A DNA stretch of 64,000 bases. Source: Microcoleus sp. FACHB-68. GTDB taxonomy: Bacteria > Cyanobacteriota > Cyanobacteriia > Cyanobacteriales > Oscillatoriaceae. Where the stretch lies: NCBI RefSeq assembly GCF_014695715.1, contig NZ_JACJOT010000001.1, forward strand, positions 1 through 64,000, in the 5' to 3' direction. The notes beneath the pieces were generated by a model. That model was not told the origin of the DNA. It was given only the letters and a program-made list of their open reading frames with translations, and made no database searches. The position numbers and the translations under genes were made by a program. Shown in pieces: positions 1 to 9,742 of the stretch (position 1 is its first letter; each line of letters begins with the position of its first letter).

Positions 1-166
1 TCCTTGAGGTAATTTAACTTCTTTAGGCTATTCTGGGTTTTGGGTGAATTTCGTATAATGAGATACATAAAACTTCTCAACTAGCTATGGACTTTCATCT
101 TGACCTGGGGGGGTAACAAGGAAGCTGAAACCTTGACAGAGAAAGGATGAGAGCTAGGGCGTGTCA

Positions 167-958
167 TCAAATCAACCAAATAACAGAAGCAGTCAGATAA
201 ATTGCCCCCAGAAAGTTGGTAGCACGTTTGTCATAGCGCGTCGCAATCGCAAGGGTACTGCTTGAGTTTGGCGAAGAAGTTTTCAATGAGATGACGGGCT
301 TTATACAAGTCCTTGTCGTAAGCACGGAGGGTAGTGCGGTTACGCTTGGGAGGAATCACAGGGGTTTTTCCCTGTCTCTGAAGTTGGTCAAGCACTCGCT
401 TATCCGCATCATATCCTTTGTCTGCAAGCACGGTGTTGGCAACCACGTCGGGCAGCAGTTTCTCGGCTCCATCCAGGTCGCAAGCTTGTCCAGGGGTGAG
501 GTGAAAGCTCAGGGGGTTGCCCAATGCATCCACCGTGGCATGAATTTTGGTACTTAATCCGCCTTTGCTGCGACCAATCGCTTCTTGAGCTGGCTCCCCC
601 CCTTTGCGCCCGCACTGTGTTGGTGGGCTCGCACAATTGTTGAGTCAATCATCGCGTATTCGTTGTCTGCATCCTCTGCCAAGTGCTGAAACACTCGCTG
701 CCACACGCCGGTTTTTGACCATCGGCTGAACCGAGTGTGAATCACTCGAAAATCTCCAAATCGTGCTGGCAGGTCTCGCCAGGGTATCCCTGCCCGGTAG
801 CGGTACAGCACGGCTTCGATAAACAACCGATTGTCTCTAGCGGTTACTCCCACATACCCTTTGCGTCCAGGCAGTAAGTCTTTGAGCCGCTCCCACTGGT
901 CATCTCGCAGCGCGTAACGTCGAGTCATCTGTTCCTTGGTCGATTCTATTCTCAGCAT
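167..958 (-). pseudogene. IS5-family transposase, two-frame, 3' frameshifted
   Basis: The first reading frame (to 554) has the IS5 N-terminal pattern with DDQWERL, IPWRDLP and YAMIDSTIVRAHQHSAGAKGG, including the first catalytic Asp. The second part carries ADKGYDADKR and the RHLIENFFAKLKQY region with the C-terminal DDE residues. The frames join at a C7 run (596-602), a usual frameshift site in this group. A second change near 251-255 moves the last ~27 codons out of frame, since RYDKRATNFLGAIYL appears only after shifting and stops at 167-169. The start is 958 or 928. The nested IS630 separates the gene from its element end and probable promoter, so it is likely inactive. Confidence 0.8.
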
Positions 959-987
959 TGCTGATTCCAGCTTACCTACAGAGGTTT

Positions 988-1967
988 TCAAATGAATAAG
1001 CCACAGTGAGCGAACCAATCTAGAGCATTATCAGAGGAAATACAATCATTGATAATTTGGGTTAAGGCTGGATCGAGGGCTTCACGGGTTCGAGCCTTGG
1101 CAGAACGTAGGAGCTGCTTAAGCTTGGACCAGCACAACTCAATGGGTGAGAGGTCTGGAGATTCGGGAGGCAAAAATACAAGCTTGGCTCCAGCAGATTC
1201 TATAGCCTCTCGAATCACATAGGCACGATGAACTGGCAAGTTATCCATCAAGACAATCGCCCCCGGCCAAAGTTGGGGAATCAGAACCTCCTGAATATAG
1301 AACAAGAACACATGAGTATTAACGCTGCCCACAACAGTCAGGGTCGCAATCAAGCCATCAATACTCATCGCACCGATTAATGAAATATTCTGCCCACGAT
1401 TGCCAGGAGACTCACTGTCATACAGGCGTTCGCCCTTGGGGGCGCGACCGGACAAACGAGTCAATGCCAGATGGACTCCAGTTTCATCGATAAATACCAA
1501 ATTCCGTGGGTCTACACTCAAACTCCACAGCCGATAAGCAAAGCGCAATTCCTTGACTCGCTCACTCTCTTGCTCACAGGCGACTAGGGTTTTTTTTTGA
1601 CGCTCAAGCCCTGACGTTCTACAGCTCGCTGCATGGTTGAGACACTGACATTGATCCCACTGTTTTGGGCTAAGCCTGCACACAACTCCTCAAGCAGTGC
1701 ATCAGGTTGAGCCTCTACGAGGGCTTTGACAATCAGCAACTGAGACTGTCCCAATTTAGCAACGGCTCCACCCCCATGAGGTTTAGGCTCTACGGTTCCA
1801 GTTTGTCGATAGCGTCGGGTGATATCTCTGACGAAAGATAAACTGACTTTAAAGCGTTTTGCTAGTTGCCGTTGCGACCCTTCTTTGGCTTGATAGGCTG
1901 CTATCACCCGTTGGCGTAAATCCATAGACAGTGGAGCTGGCATAGCTGGAGTCTTCTGTGGTTTCAT
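988..1967 (-). CDS. IS630-family transposase (two frames, -1 shift)
   Basis: The first part (1967 to 1584) is the helix-turn-helix domain, with SMDLRQRVIAAYQAKEGSQRQLAKRF. The second part (to 988) is the DDE domain: LVFIDETGVHLAL (first Asp), IVLMDNLPVHRA (second Asp) and LPPESPDLSPIELCWSKLK (Glu). They join by a -1 shift on an A9 tract (T run on the plus strand near 1590-1598), the usual IS630 expression mode. The frame runs past the element end, and its stop (988-990) lies in the flanking IS5 DNA. No other lesion is visible, so it could be functional. Confidence 0.8.
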
Positions 1968-1997
1968 CGGTGATTTCTAGCCTACCCTACTGTGGCT
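999..1997 (-). mobile_element. IS630-family element nested in the IS5 element
   Basis: TA dinucleotides at 997-998 and 1998-1999 flank ends that begin AGCCACAGT when read inward (999-1007 and the complement at 1989-1997). IS630/Tc1 elements duplicate a TA target, so the boundaries fit. Length is 999 bp. Removing the element and one TA restores a continuous IS5 5' region. Confidence 0.8.
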
Positions 1998-2093
1998 TAC
2001 TCAATCAATAACCGCTGTAATTGATGACACGCCCTAGGTAAACAAAAAAAGATGGGTTGGCTATAGTGACAAACAAACCCAAAAATCAAAAAA

Positions 2094-2175
2094 ATGCTAA
2101 TCCAATTTTATGACGAGCATCTAGAGAAGCAACTGGGCCGCCCTCAGTTCCTCATACTACAGATCCTAATTAATA
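2094..2175 (+). pseudogene. N-terminal remnant of an IS4-type transposase
   Basis: From the ATG at 2094 the frame reads MLIQFYDEHLEKQLG followed by RPQFLILQILIN, the opening of an IS4-like transposase common in cyanobacteria. It is interrupted at the TA at 2174-2175, the left end of the next IS630 element. The catalytic domain is absent. Confidence 0.55.
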
Positions 2176-3198
2176 CCAATTCTTGAAAAGGTGACTACAA
2201 ATCGTGGAAAATAGTACCTTGAGTAGAGTTTGAGGAAAAAATGGCAGGAGTTTATAAGCTAGAAATCACAGAAAGTGAAAGCGAGCTAAAAAAACGACTG
2301 AGCCAAGAAAAAACAGGATCAGGAAAAGAACGATTACAACTGTTGTACATCCTCAAAACAAAAAAAGCTAAAACTATCAAAGAAGCCGCAGAACTTGTAG
2401 GGAGAAATCAAGTCACAGTCCAAGATTGGTTAACTAAATACCGTCAAGGAGGACTGATTAAGCTTTTAGAGAAAAAAGTCGGGACAGGAAGACCGAGGAA
2501 AATACCGGCGTGGGCAGAAAAAGAACTAGAGAAGAAACTTCAGTCCCCGACCGGATTCGAGAGTTATGGAGAAATTTGCTCCTGGTTAAGGGAGAGGCTA
2601 GGGATAGAAGCGAATTATAAAACAATGCATCAGTTAGTGTATTATCGACTCAAAGCCTCCCCAAAAATAGCCAGACCAAAAAGCGCAGAACAGTCAGAAG
2701 AAAGATTAAAAGATTTTAAAAAAACTTTGAAGTCAACCTAGCCATGCTGAGCGTGATAGCAGTAACAGTCATGGGGTTAGGGAAAGACATTCGATTTTTT
2801 TGTCAAGATGAAACGAGAATAGGACTAAAAACAATAAGTGGCAGAAGAATTACTTGTCGGGGGGTAAAACCATACGGAAAAGTGCAATGGAAATTCCAAG
2901 CAACGTATATATATGGGGTGGTTGAACCCGAAACCGGAGAGCATTTCTTTTATGAGTTTACCCATTTGAATAGTCAATGCTTTCAGATATTTTTAGAATG
3001 GGTGGCCCAAAAAATTCCGGATAGCGTGTTGATTATTCAATTAGATAATAGAAGGTTTCATAAAGCGAAAAAACTGAAAATACCGAAAAACATTAAAATA
3101 ATGTTTCAGCCGTCGTACACACCGGAATCAAACCCCATAGAACAAGTGTGGCAATATCTTAAGCGAGGTTTGAGATGGGAATTACCAAAGAAATTATA
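2176..3198 (+). mobile_element. IS630-family element, 3' part lost
   Basis: The left end begins CCAATTCTTGAAAAGG after TA (2174-2175) and resembles the CCAAATTTAGG end of the neighbouring copy. The right part is replaced at 3199 by another IS630 element. A matching terminus, TTAATTGG followed by TA, occurs at 5060-5069. The original element may therefore have reached 5067 before the second IS630 and an ISL3 element disrupted it. Confidence 0.6.
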
Positions 3199-3241
3199 CC
3201 AATTTAATATGAAGCTGCATAGAATAAGGCTTCTAGAATGA
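2241..3241 (+). pseudogene. IS630-family transposase, C-terminally truncated
   Basis: The first ORF (2241-2741) has the helix-turn-helix part, with AAELVGRNQVTVQDWLTKYR. The second (from about 2715, open to 3241) has the DDE domain: FFCQDETRIGLKT, LIIQLDNRRFHKAKK and SYTPESNPIEQVWQYLK. A -1 shift on A7 near 2719-2725 joins them. After LPKKLY (about 3198) the family sequence ends and the frame reads through the inverted end of the next element. The last ~45 residues are missing, so a functional enzyme is unlikely. Confidence 0.7.
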
Positions 3242-4318
3242 AATTATAGGATGACAGTGAGCAGATTTGTTCGGGTGTAATTTCTTCCAAGAATTGTTGC
3301 AAACGCTGCCGTAATTGTTCAATAGTTGTAAAAACTTCACCTTGAAGTTGCTGCTTAATAAATTCCCACACTCTTTCAATCGGGTTGAGTTCTGGACTAT
3401 GTGCCGGTTGACAGATCCCAATTAAATTTTCTGGCTATCGCAGTTCATTGCTCAGATGAGCGCCTGATTGATCCAACTGAATTAAGGCAATGTCTTCGCC
3501 TAATTCAACAGCTACTGCATCAATAAACTTTTGGAAATATTCTCTATTGAGCTGGGCATATTCACGACACAAATGCCAACCGCTTAATGGTTCCACTACT
3601 CCGTACAACCAAAAGTTCTCCCGCTTCCATAACACAGGTGCAACTGGCTTCACCCCAAAAGCCGTAATTAACTTTCCTGTTTCTGTTTTTAATCCCAAGC
3701 GGCTCTCATCTTGGCACAAATATCGTAGTCGCTGACCTTGAATAAATAACTTTTGCAACATTAATAGGGCCGATCCGATGTTTTTTTAAACCGCTAAAGC
3801 TGCCTCTACTTCCTGTTTGGCGCTACAAGGCCGAGGCACTTTTAATTTGGCTTTCAATCGGTAATGTACCCAGGAGTATACTGTGGCGTAGCTCAATTGC
3901 AAGTCATATTCTGTTTTGAGCCACTGCACAATTTCTGCGTAACTAGTGAAGCCCACTCCGGTTTCCAGACGTTCTTTTAGTCCCGTGAGCGCTTCTGACG
4001 TTAAGCGCGGTTTTTGACCGGGAGCGGTTTTCACCTCCAGCAACTCTGATAATCCACCCCGTCTGTACTTTTGTAACCATCGCGTGATTGTCGAGCCATC
4101 TCGTCCTATGCGGTGGGCTAGTTCTTTATGTTGTTGGACTTGGCCGGTTTTCAGCCACCACAATATTTGTATTCGTTCTCTTTGAGCTGCTGTGCGAGTC
4201 TGTTTTAGTTGTTTTTCTAAAAATTCTGCGCTCTCTTTGATCTCCAACAATAAACTTCTCGCCATCATCAGCACCTTTTGAATCTCTTTCTATTCTATGC
4301 AACTTCACCTAAATTTGG
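3199..4318 (-). mobile_element. IS630-family element, decayed
   Basis: TA at 3197-3198 and 4319-4320 flank ends reading CCAATTTAATATGAAGCTGC (left) and CCAAATTTAGGTGAAGTTGC (right, inverted). The ends agree over about 27 bp with few mismatches and both continue ATAGAATA. Length is 1120 bp. It sits in the 3' part of the oppositely oriented IS630 element. Confidence 0.75.
3204..4274 (-). pseudogene. IS630-family transposase with two in-frame stops
   Basis: One frame from 4274 to the TAA at 3204-3206 encodes a full transposase: a helix-turn-helix part (AHRIGRDGSTITRWLQKYRRG), then LCQDESRLGLKTETG, LIQLDQSGAHLSN and PAHSPELNPIERVWEFIKQ. It is broken by TAA at 3786-3788 and TAG at 3435-3437; the latter replaces a conserved Trp before PENLIG. 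The first stop lies in a TTTAAAAAAAC context like a slippery site, so only the TAG is a certain lesion. Confidence 0.75.
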
Positions 4319-4320
4319 TA

Positions 4321-4997
4321 TTAGTATAGATAAGATTAGTAAGCGCAAAGGCCATCAAGATTTTGCAACAGTTGTTTGTAATATTGAGCCAGGTCTACTC
4401 TTGGAGGTTACCGACAGTCACCAGCAGAAAGAGATTATTGAAGTTTTGAAGCAGCAACCGATAGAGGTGCGAGAACGGGTTGATGAAGTCAGTGTGGATA
4501 TGTGGGGAGGATTACCCAATACCTCGCTTGTATTCGACCGATTTCATGTAATGAGACTCGTCAATGAAGAATTAAATACCGTCCGCTAATAAACCGGGAT
4601 GGCTATTAAAGGGAGTAAATTTATTTTGATCAAAAATGGTGTGAATTTGGGCGAATAACAAGTCAAACTCATCGGAATATTGCAGCATTCTAAGCGTTTT
4701 AAGGTCGCTTATAAATTAAAATAGGAATTTAGAAATATTTCTGAAACTTGTAATACTGTTGAAGAGGGCAAGGAACAACTGCTCACATGGCTCGGAAAAG
4801 CCGATTCCGTATATGGGATTGTCTTAAAAACTATCAAAAATCATTTAAAGGGAATCTGCAATTACTTCTTAACTCACACAACTAGCGCAGTTATGGAGGG
4901 AAGTAACAATCGGCTCAAGCTGATAAAACGACAGGCTTATGACTTTGTTAACTTTGACAATTTTCCTACCCGGTTATTAGCTTGCTTTTCTGATTAG
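4321..4997 (+). pseudogene. ISL3-family transposase fragment
   Basis: The frame starts inside the transposase with IDKISKRKGHQDFATVV and continues to VDMWGGLPNTSLVFDRFHVMRLVNEELN, the ISL3 DDE region. After a stop near 4588 further pieces follow, including TWLGKADSVYGIVLKTIKNH and the C-terminal TSAVMEGSNNRLKLIKRQ ending at 4997. Several stops and shifts lie between them. The N-terminal zinc-finger part is missing. About 30 bp after the stop look like an ISL3 end. Confidence 0.75.
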
Positions 4998-5457
4998 CTC
5001 CACTTATCACCAGAACTCCAGAAGAACCGAGCTACTTCATTCAAAATTATAAGTCAGTCTTAATTGGTATGGAGCTACAGTGTTAAGTTTATTCACTAAA
5101 TATTACAGTTTCTTACATCGCCACTGCTTTAGTCCTAAAGATTGATGCGAACACCGGCATTAGAGCGAAAGAATGTTCCTGTAGTGAGAAATAAATTTAC
5201 ATCCTTCTCATAAGCGGGTTTATGCCAGCTCTCACATTAAACATGGGCTAGACAGGGAAGCTGAACAGCAGACAAATCCGGTCATTGTCCCGCTCGTTTA
5301 CAAAAGTAGAAATGGCCAAGTTGAGAAGCAGTCTCTCGGATGGCAAACTACCTGTAGCAGTTGCTTACTATTCCTTGGCCGGCTTTTTATCTCAAGGTTC
5401 GTATGGATGAGCGAACCGACATCAATTTAGCTGTGTATTTGATAGGAAAATGAACCA
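4998..5457. other. Intergenic: ISL3 end, possible IS630 end, then no gene
   Basis: The first ~35 bp resemble an ISL3 terminus, and TTAATTGG-TA at 5060-5069 resembles the right end of the IS630 element that starts at 2176. From 5070 to the next gene I see no coding frame. An AGGAAAA sequence just before 5458 can act as a ribosome binding site. Confidence 0.5.
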
Positions 5458-6858
5458 ATGAGGATTGATAACGAACCAGTTATTCATAATGCCAGCACAT
5501 CCTATGTGTTAATGCTGGCACTGGTGGCCGCTATAGGCGGCTTTTTATTTGGTTTTGATACTGCTGTGATTAATGGCGCGGTAGGGGCTTTGGGAAGAGC
5601 TTTTCAGGCTAGTAGTGTGGAAGTAGGATTGGCAGTTTCCTCGGCATTACTGGGTTCAGCTGCGGGAGCTTTTTTCGCCGGCCAACTCGCTGATCGCTAC
5701 GGGCGGGTCAAAACGATGATCGTCGCCGCCGGCCTGTTTTTGCTCAGCGCCATCGGTTCCGGGATTGCCTTTGGTATTTGGGATTTCATGTTTTGGCGAT
5801 TGGTGGGCGGGTTAGCGGTCGGTGCTGCCAGCGTGATCGCCCCCGCCTACATTGCTGAAGTCTCACCAGCACATCTGCGCGGACGGCTGGGTTCTCTCCA
5901 GCAGTTGGCGATCGTTACCGGCATCTTTGTCGCCTTGCTGTGCGATTACTTCATCGCCGTGGGTGCCGGTTCTGCGGATGCCCCTTTTTGGTTTGGAGTG
6001 CCGGCTTGGCGTTGGATGTTCTGGACTGAGGTGCCACCAGCCATCCTCTACGGGATCGGGGCGCTGATGATTCCAGAATCACCCCGCTATTTAGTAGCAC
6101 AAGGACGGGAATCGGAAGCTGGAGCTGTTTTAGCACGAGTTCTAGGCGGGGATGTTCAGGCTAAAATTGTGGAGATCCGGCAGACAGTCTTGCGGGAACG
6201 CAAGCCCCAACTGTCCGATCTTGTAGGCCGGCATGGCCTTCTGTCAATTGTCTGGATCGGGACTGGGCTATCCGTCTTTCAACAGCTGGTGGGCATTAAC
6301 GTGATTTTCTACTACAGCAGTGTGCTGTGGCAAGCGGTGGGTTTTTCCGAGCAAAATTCCCTCTGGATTACTGTAATTACCAGTATCACCAATATTGTAA
6401 CCACGCTCATAGCAATCGCTTTTGTAGACAAGTTTGGACGCAAACCGCTGCTGATCCTGGGTTCGATTGGCATGACGCTTACCCTAGGAACACTCGCGAC
6501 AGTCTTTGGCAGTGCGACACTAGACGCTGCCGGCAACCCTGCCTTAACCGGAAATGCCGGCATCGTTGCCCTGCTAGCTGCTAACCTCTATGTCTTTTGC
6601 TTTGGCTTCTCTTGGGGCCCCGTGGTTTGGGTGATGTTGGGCGAAATGTTTAACAATAGAATTCGCGGCGCTGCCCTATCAGTCGCTGCTACTGCCCAGT
6701 GGATTGCCAACTTTGCCGTCTCTACTAGCTTTCCGCCCCTCAAGGATGTGGGATTGGGTTTTGCCTATGGTTTGTATACGACTGCTGCCGCAATTTCCCT
6801 GTTCTTTGTTCTGTTTTTCATTAAAGAAACGAAGGGTAAAGAACTGGAAGAAATGTAA
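5458..6858 (+). CDS. Sugar porter (MFS), glucose/hexose:H+ symporter-like
   Basis: This 466-residue protein of the major facilitator sugar-porter family probably imports a hexose with a proton across the inner membrane. Visible signatures are GFLFGFDTAVINGA in TM1, DRYGRVK after TM2, PESPRYL at the central loop, FQQLVGINVIFYYSS in TM7, DKFGRKPLL after TM8 and the C-terminal KETKGKELEEM. Twelve hydrophobic segments are evident and the length is normal. The substrate cannot be read from sequence; the Synechocystis glucose transporter GlcP is the obvious comparison. It stands alone between the IS cluster and a Uma2 gene. Confidence 0.85.
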   Translation: MRIDNEPVIHNASTSYVLMLALVAAIGGFLFGFDTAVINGAVGALGRAFQASSVEVGLAVSSALLGSAAGAFFAGQLADRYGRVKTMIVAAGLFLLSAIGSGIAFGIWDFMFWRLVGGLAVGAASVIAPAYIAEVSPAHLRGRLGSLQQLAIVTGIFVALLCDYFIAVGAGSADAPFWFGVPAWRWMFWTEVPPAILYGIGALMIPESPRYLVAQGRESEAGAVLARVLGGDVQAKIVEIRQTVLRERKPQLSDLVGRHGLLSIVWIGTGLSVFQQLVGINVIFYYSSVLWQAVGFSEQNSLWITVITSITNIVTTLIAIAFVDKFGRKPLLILGSIGMTLTLGTLATVFGSATLDAAGNPALTGNAGIVALLAANLYVFCFGFSWGPVVWVMLGEMFNNRIRGAALSVAATAQWIANFAVSTSFPPLKDVGLGFAYGLYTTAAAISLFFVLFFIKETKGKELEEM

Positions 6859-6991
6859 TAAAACCCGGCTTCCAGTTAACAGAAAATACCATTGTCGGAT
6901 TGGGGATAATTTTACTTGATTGAGTTCCCCAATCCGTTGTTGTGTTTGCGGTCAAGTTACAATATCAGCTATCCGTAGCGGAGGTGCGATG

Positions 6992-7630
6992 ATGAGCCGG
7001 CTACAAGCTACATTACAAACCGATACTTGGGTGAATGCCACTTGGGATGAATACCTTCTGGCACTCAGCGATCCTGCCTATGAAAAAGCTAGAGGCTATT
7101 ACTATAACGGACGCATGAGGTTGGAAAGGTCTCCAGTTGGTAATCCCCATTCCCGCGATCATTTCATTGTGATTGCGGCGATTGCTCTGTTTGCAAGTAT
7201 TCGGGGCATCGACTTGGACGGACACGATAACTGTACTTACCGCAAAGCCGGCAGTGAGGAAGCGCAACCGGATGTCTCGTTTTATCTGGGTGACAATGCA
7301 GAGATTGTACCTTGGGAAGCTACCATTATCGATCTGGATACTTACCCAACCCCAGATTTAGTGATTGAAGTTGCTTATTCTTCTCTTGCTGATGACAAAG
7401 GGGAGAAACGTTTACTTTACGAATCACTTGGAGTTCGTGAGTATTGGATTATTGATGTGCAAAATGTTCAGGTAATCGCCTTTGAGATTCAAAATCGAGG
7501 CAGTCGCAGAATTGAGCAATCTCTGGTGCTTGCCGGGTTAGAAATTGCAGTTTTAGAAGAAGCTTTTCGACTGAGCCGGCAAATGAATCATGGTAAAGTA
7601 AGTGCGTGGTTGCTGTCTCAGTTTCAATAG
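6992..7630 (+). CDS. Uma2-family (DUF820) PD-(D/E)XK protein
   Basis: This is a member of the large cyanobacterial Uma2/DUF820 family, which has a restriction-endonuclease-like fold and no settled role. The core reads QPDVSFYLG, then PDLVIEVAYSSLADDKGEKRLLYESLGVREYWIID, supplying the Asp, Glu-x-Ala and downstream basic residues typical of the fold. I chose the ATG at 6992 because GGAGG at 6980-6984 sits 7 nt upstream. The open frame extends back to 6920 but has no better start. About 212 residues, normal for the family. Confidence 0.8.
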   Translation: MSRLQATLQTDTWVNATWDEYLLALSDPAYEKARGYYYNGRMRLERSPVGNPHSRDHFIVIAAIALFASIRGIDLDGHDNCTYRKAGSEEAQPDVSFYLGDNAEIVPWEATIIDLDTYPTPDLVIEVAYSSLADDKGEKRLLYESLGVREYWIIDVQNVQVIAFEIQNRGSRRIEQSLVLAGLEIAVLEEAFRLSRQMNHGKVSAWLLSQFQ

Positions 7631-7753
7631 TGGTTGTAGATGCATTATTCCTGGGAAAGGAAAACCAAATATCATATATGGATGTTGACTTATTTAAAAT
7701 GTAGTATATTTGTATTATACGAGCTATGCTTTTGACTTATCCATCCTAGATGA

Positions 7754-9742
7754 ATGAAACTCACCTTTGTTAGACCCTATAAATCAATTACTTCTTTCCC
7801 AGAAACTGAACTAGCTGATTTTATAATCCTTACCGGCGTTAATGGTGCAGGAAAGACTCATCTAATAGAAGCCATTGAAAATGGCTCGATTCAGATTGAC
7901 AATATCGCTTTAAACAACCAGACACGACCAATTCGTTTATACAATTGGACGAATCTTGTTCCGCAAGATAGTGGAGCTTTTTCCCTTTATCAGAGAACTC
8001 AAGAAAAGTATGGACTTTGGCAGGAGCTTTCTGGGCACATCAAGGAATATCGTCCTGAGATTCTGGATATGCTGCGACAGTGGAATCGGCTTGATCTTAT
8101 GAACATGAATACTCGCCAGCTTATCAGTATGAAGCAAGAAGACTTAATAGCAACAGGGAGTAATCCAGAGCAAGCAAAGCAAATTATTCAAGCAATTCAA
8201 AACGCAGCTTCTAGTGCAACTCAAAATGTAATTTCCAGATTTATACAAAATACTCCAGGTCGTCAACCATTGATTAATCAACTGCAAGAGAATCTCAGCA
8301 TTCCTCTCATTGCTTTTGAGGAGGATGACTTTTATGAAAATTTTCCTAAGATTTGGCTATCCGTTGATATGTTCCAACAGTCTTTCGGCAGGCTCTTCGT
8401 GGAGTATCAGAACAATTGGCTAAATAATCGGCTCAAAGCTTTGGCAAATTCAGAAGGTGAACCTGTCAGTTTTTTGACAAATGAAGAATTTTTAGTAAGA
8501 CATGGAGAACCACCCTGGGTTTTTGTAAATAGTATTCTTGAGACCGCGAATTTAGATTTCCGAATCAATCAACCGCCTCAATATGACGATCGTCCTTATG
8601 AACCAATTCTGACTGATCAAGTAAGAGGAACCCAAGTAAAGTTTGCCGATTTATCCTCGGGAGAACGAATTTTAATGTCCTTCGCACTATGTCTTTACTA
8701 CGCAGAGGATCGTCGTCAGCTTGTAGATTATCCAGAAGTTTTACTTTTCGATGAAATTGATGCTCCTCTTCATCCTTCAATGACTCAGTCACTCTTACGT
8801 ACAATCCAAGAGGTACTGATCAATCGTCATGCAATTAAAGTAATACTAACAACACATTCACCATCAACGGTTGCCTTAGCGCCAGAAAACTCGCTGTATG
8901 CTATGCAAAAAACTGATCAACAGCGGTTGCAAAAGACAACAAAAGATAAAGCATTAGCTCTTTTAACAACTGGAGTTCCTACCCTGAGCATCGATTACGA
9001 AAATCGTCGCCAGGTCTTTGTTGAAAGTCAATATGATGTTCAGTTTTATGAACGCATTTACGAAAAATTAAAGGATAAGCTAATACCAGGAATTTCGCTG
9101 AACTTCATTTCATCTGGAGTAGCAGGAAAAGGAAATTGCGAGCAAGTGAAAGAGGTCGTTAATCGACTATATGAAGGGGGCAATAAAACCGTTTATGGGA
9201 TTATTGATTGGGATTTAAAGAATCAGGGAAACAACCGGGTAAGAGTCCTTGGAAAAGAAAATCGTTATAGCATTGAAAACTATATTTTCGATCCACTTAT
9301 TTTAACAGCTTTCTTACTTCGAGAGAAGTGGATTAAACGCTCTGAAGTCGGTTTGAGTGAAAATGAGACATATATTCATGTGGCTCATTTTGACAACAGT
9401 CGGCTTCAGCTAGTAGCTGACTTCATAGTGGATAAGGTTAGAACAACTTATGCTCCCCCACAAACTGAAGAAGAAAAACAGACGTGTGAGTATATTAGTG
9501 GACAGTCGATTAACTTGCCAGTATGGTTCCTCCAAATTAACGGACATCAGTTAGAAAACACTATAAAAGAGACTTTTCCTGAACTAAAACGCTTTCAAAA
9601 AGAAGATAAACTCAAACGAGAGATATTGTTGAAGGTTGTTGACGACATCCCACAACTTCTTTCTAAAGATTTTATCTCTTTATTTTCAGCAATACAGAAT
9701 GTTAATACAGCGCTTTTGAGAGATATGAGGTACACTCAATGA
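7754..9742 (+). CDS. AAA ATPase with C-terminal TOPRIM/DUF4435-like domain, candidate defence protein
   Basis: The N-terminal half is an ABC/OLD-type ATPase: Walker A GVNGAGKT (residues 28-35), signature DLSSGERILMS, Walker B VLLFDEIDAPLHPS and switch LTTHSPSTVA. The C-terminal half starts QVFVESQYDVQFYERIY, then has YGIIDWDLKNQG and NRYSIENYIFDPLIL, matching the acidic pattern of TOPRIM/DUF4435 nuclease-like domains. Such ATPase-TOPRIM proteins (OLD-like) are often anti-phage effectors; that role is inferred. The gene is AT-rich and nearly free of the GCCGGC motif. The stop at 9740-9742 lies inside the IS630 element starting at 9726. Without the element the frame would end RDKLRICCK, so about seven terminal residues were replaced. 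Confidence 0.75.
   Translation: MKLTFVRPYKSITSFPETELADFIILTGVNGAGKTHLIEAIENGSIQIDNIALNNQTRPIRLYNWTNLVPQDSGAFSLYQRTQEKYGLWQELSGHIKEYRPEILDMLRQWNRLDLMNMNTRQLISMKQEDLIATGSNPEQAKQIIQAIQNAASSATQNVISRFIQNTPGRQPLINQLQENLSIPLIAFEEDDFYENFPKIWLSVDMFQQSFGRLFVEYQNNWLNNRLKALANSEGEPVSFLTNEEFLVRHGEPPWVFVNSILETANLDFRINQPPQYDDRPYEPILTDQVRGTQVKFADLSSGERILMSFALCLYYAEDRRQLVDYPEVLLFDEIDAPLHPSMTQSLLRTIQEVLINRHAIKVILTTHSPSTVALAPENSLYAMQKTDQQRLQKTTKDKALALLTTGVPTLSIDYENRRQVFVESQYDVQFYERIYEKLKDKLIPGISLNFISSGVAGKGNCEQVKEVVNRLYEGGNKTVYGIIDWDLKNQGNNRVRVLGKENRYSIENYIFDPLILTAFLLREKWIKRSEVGLSENETYIHVAHFDNSRLQLVADFIVDKVRTTYAPPQTEEEKQTCEYISGQSINLPVWFLQINGHQLENTIKETFPELKRFQKEDKLKREILLKVVDDIPQLLSKDFISLFSAIQNVNTALLRDMRYTQ

Larger units (their letters stand above)
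158..2033 (-). mobile_element. IS5-family element (IS427-like), split by an IS630 element
   Basis: The 13-bp ends GGCGTGTCATCAA (158-170) and TTGATGACACGCC (2021-2033) are perfect inverted repeats, each flanked outside by CTAG (154-157 and 2034-2037). CTAG fits the YTAR-type target duplication of IS5 relatives. Without the nested IS630 (999-1997 plus one TA) the element is about 875 bp, normal for this group. The transposase lies on the minus strand. Confidence 0.85.
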
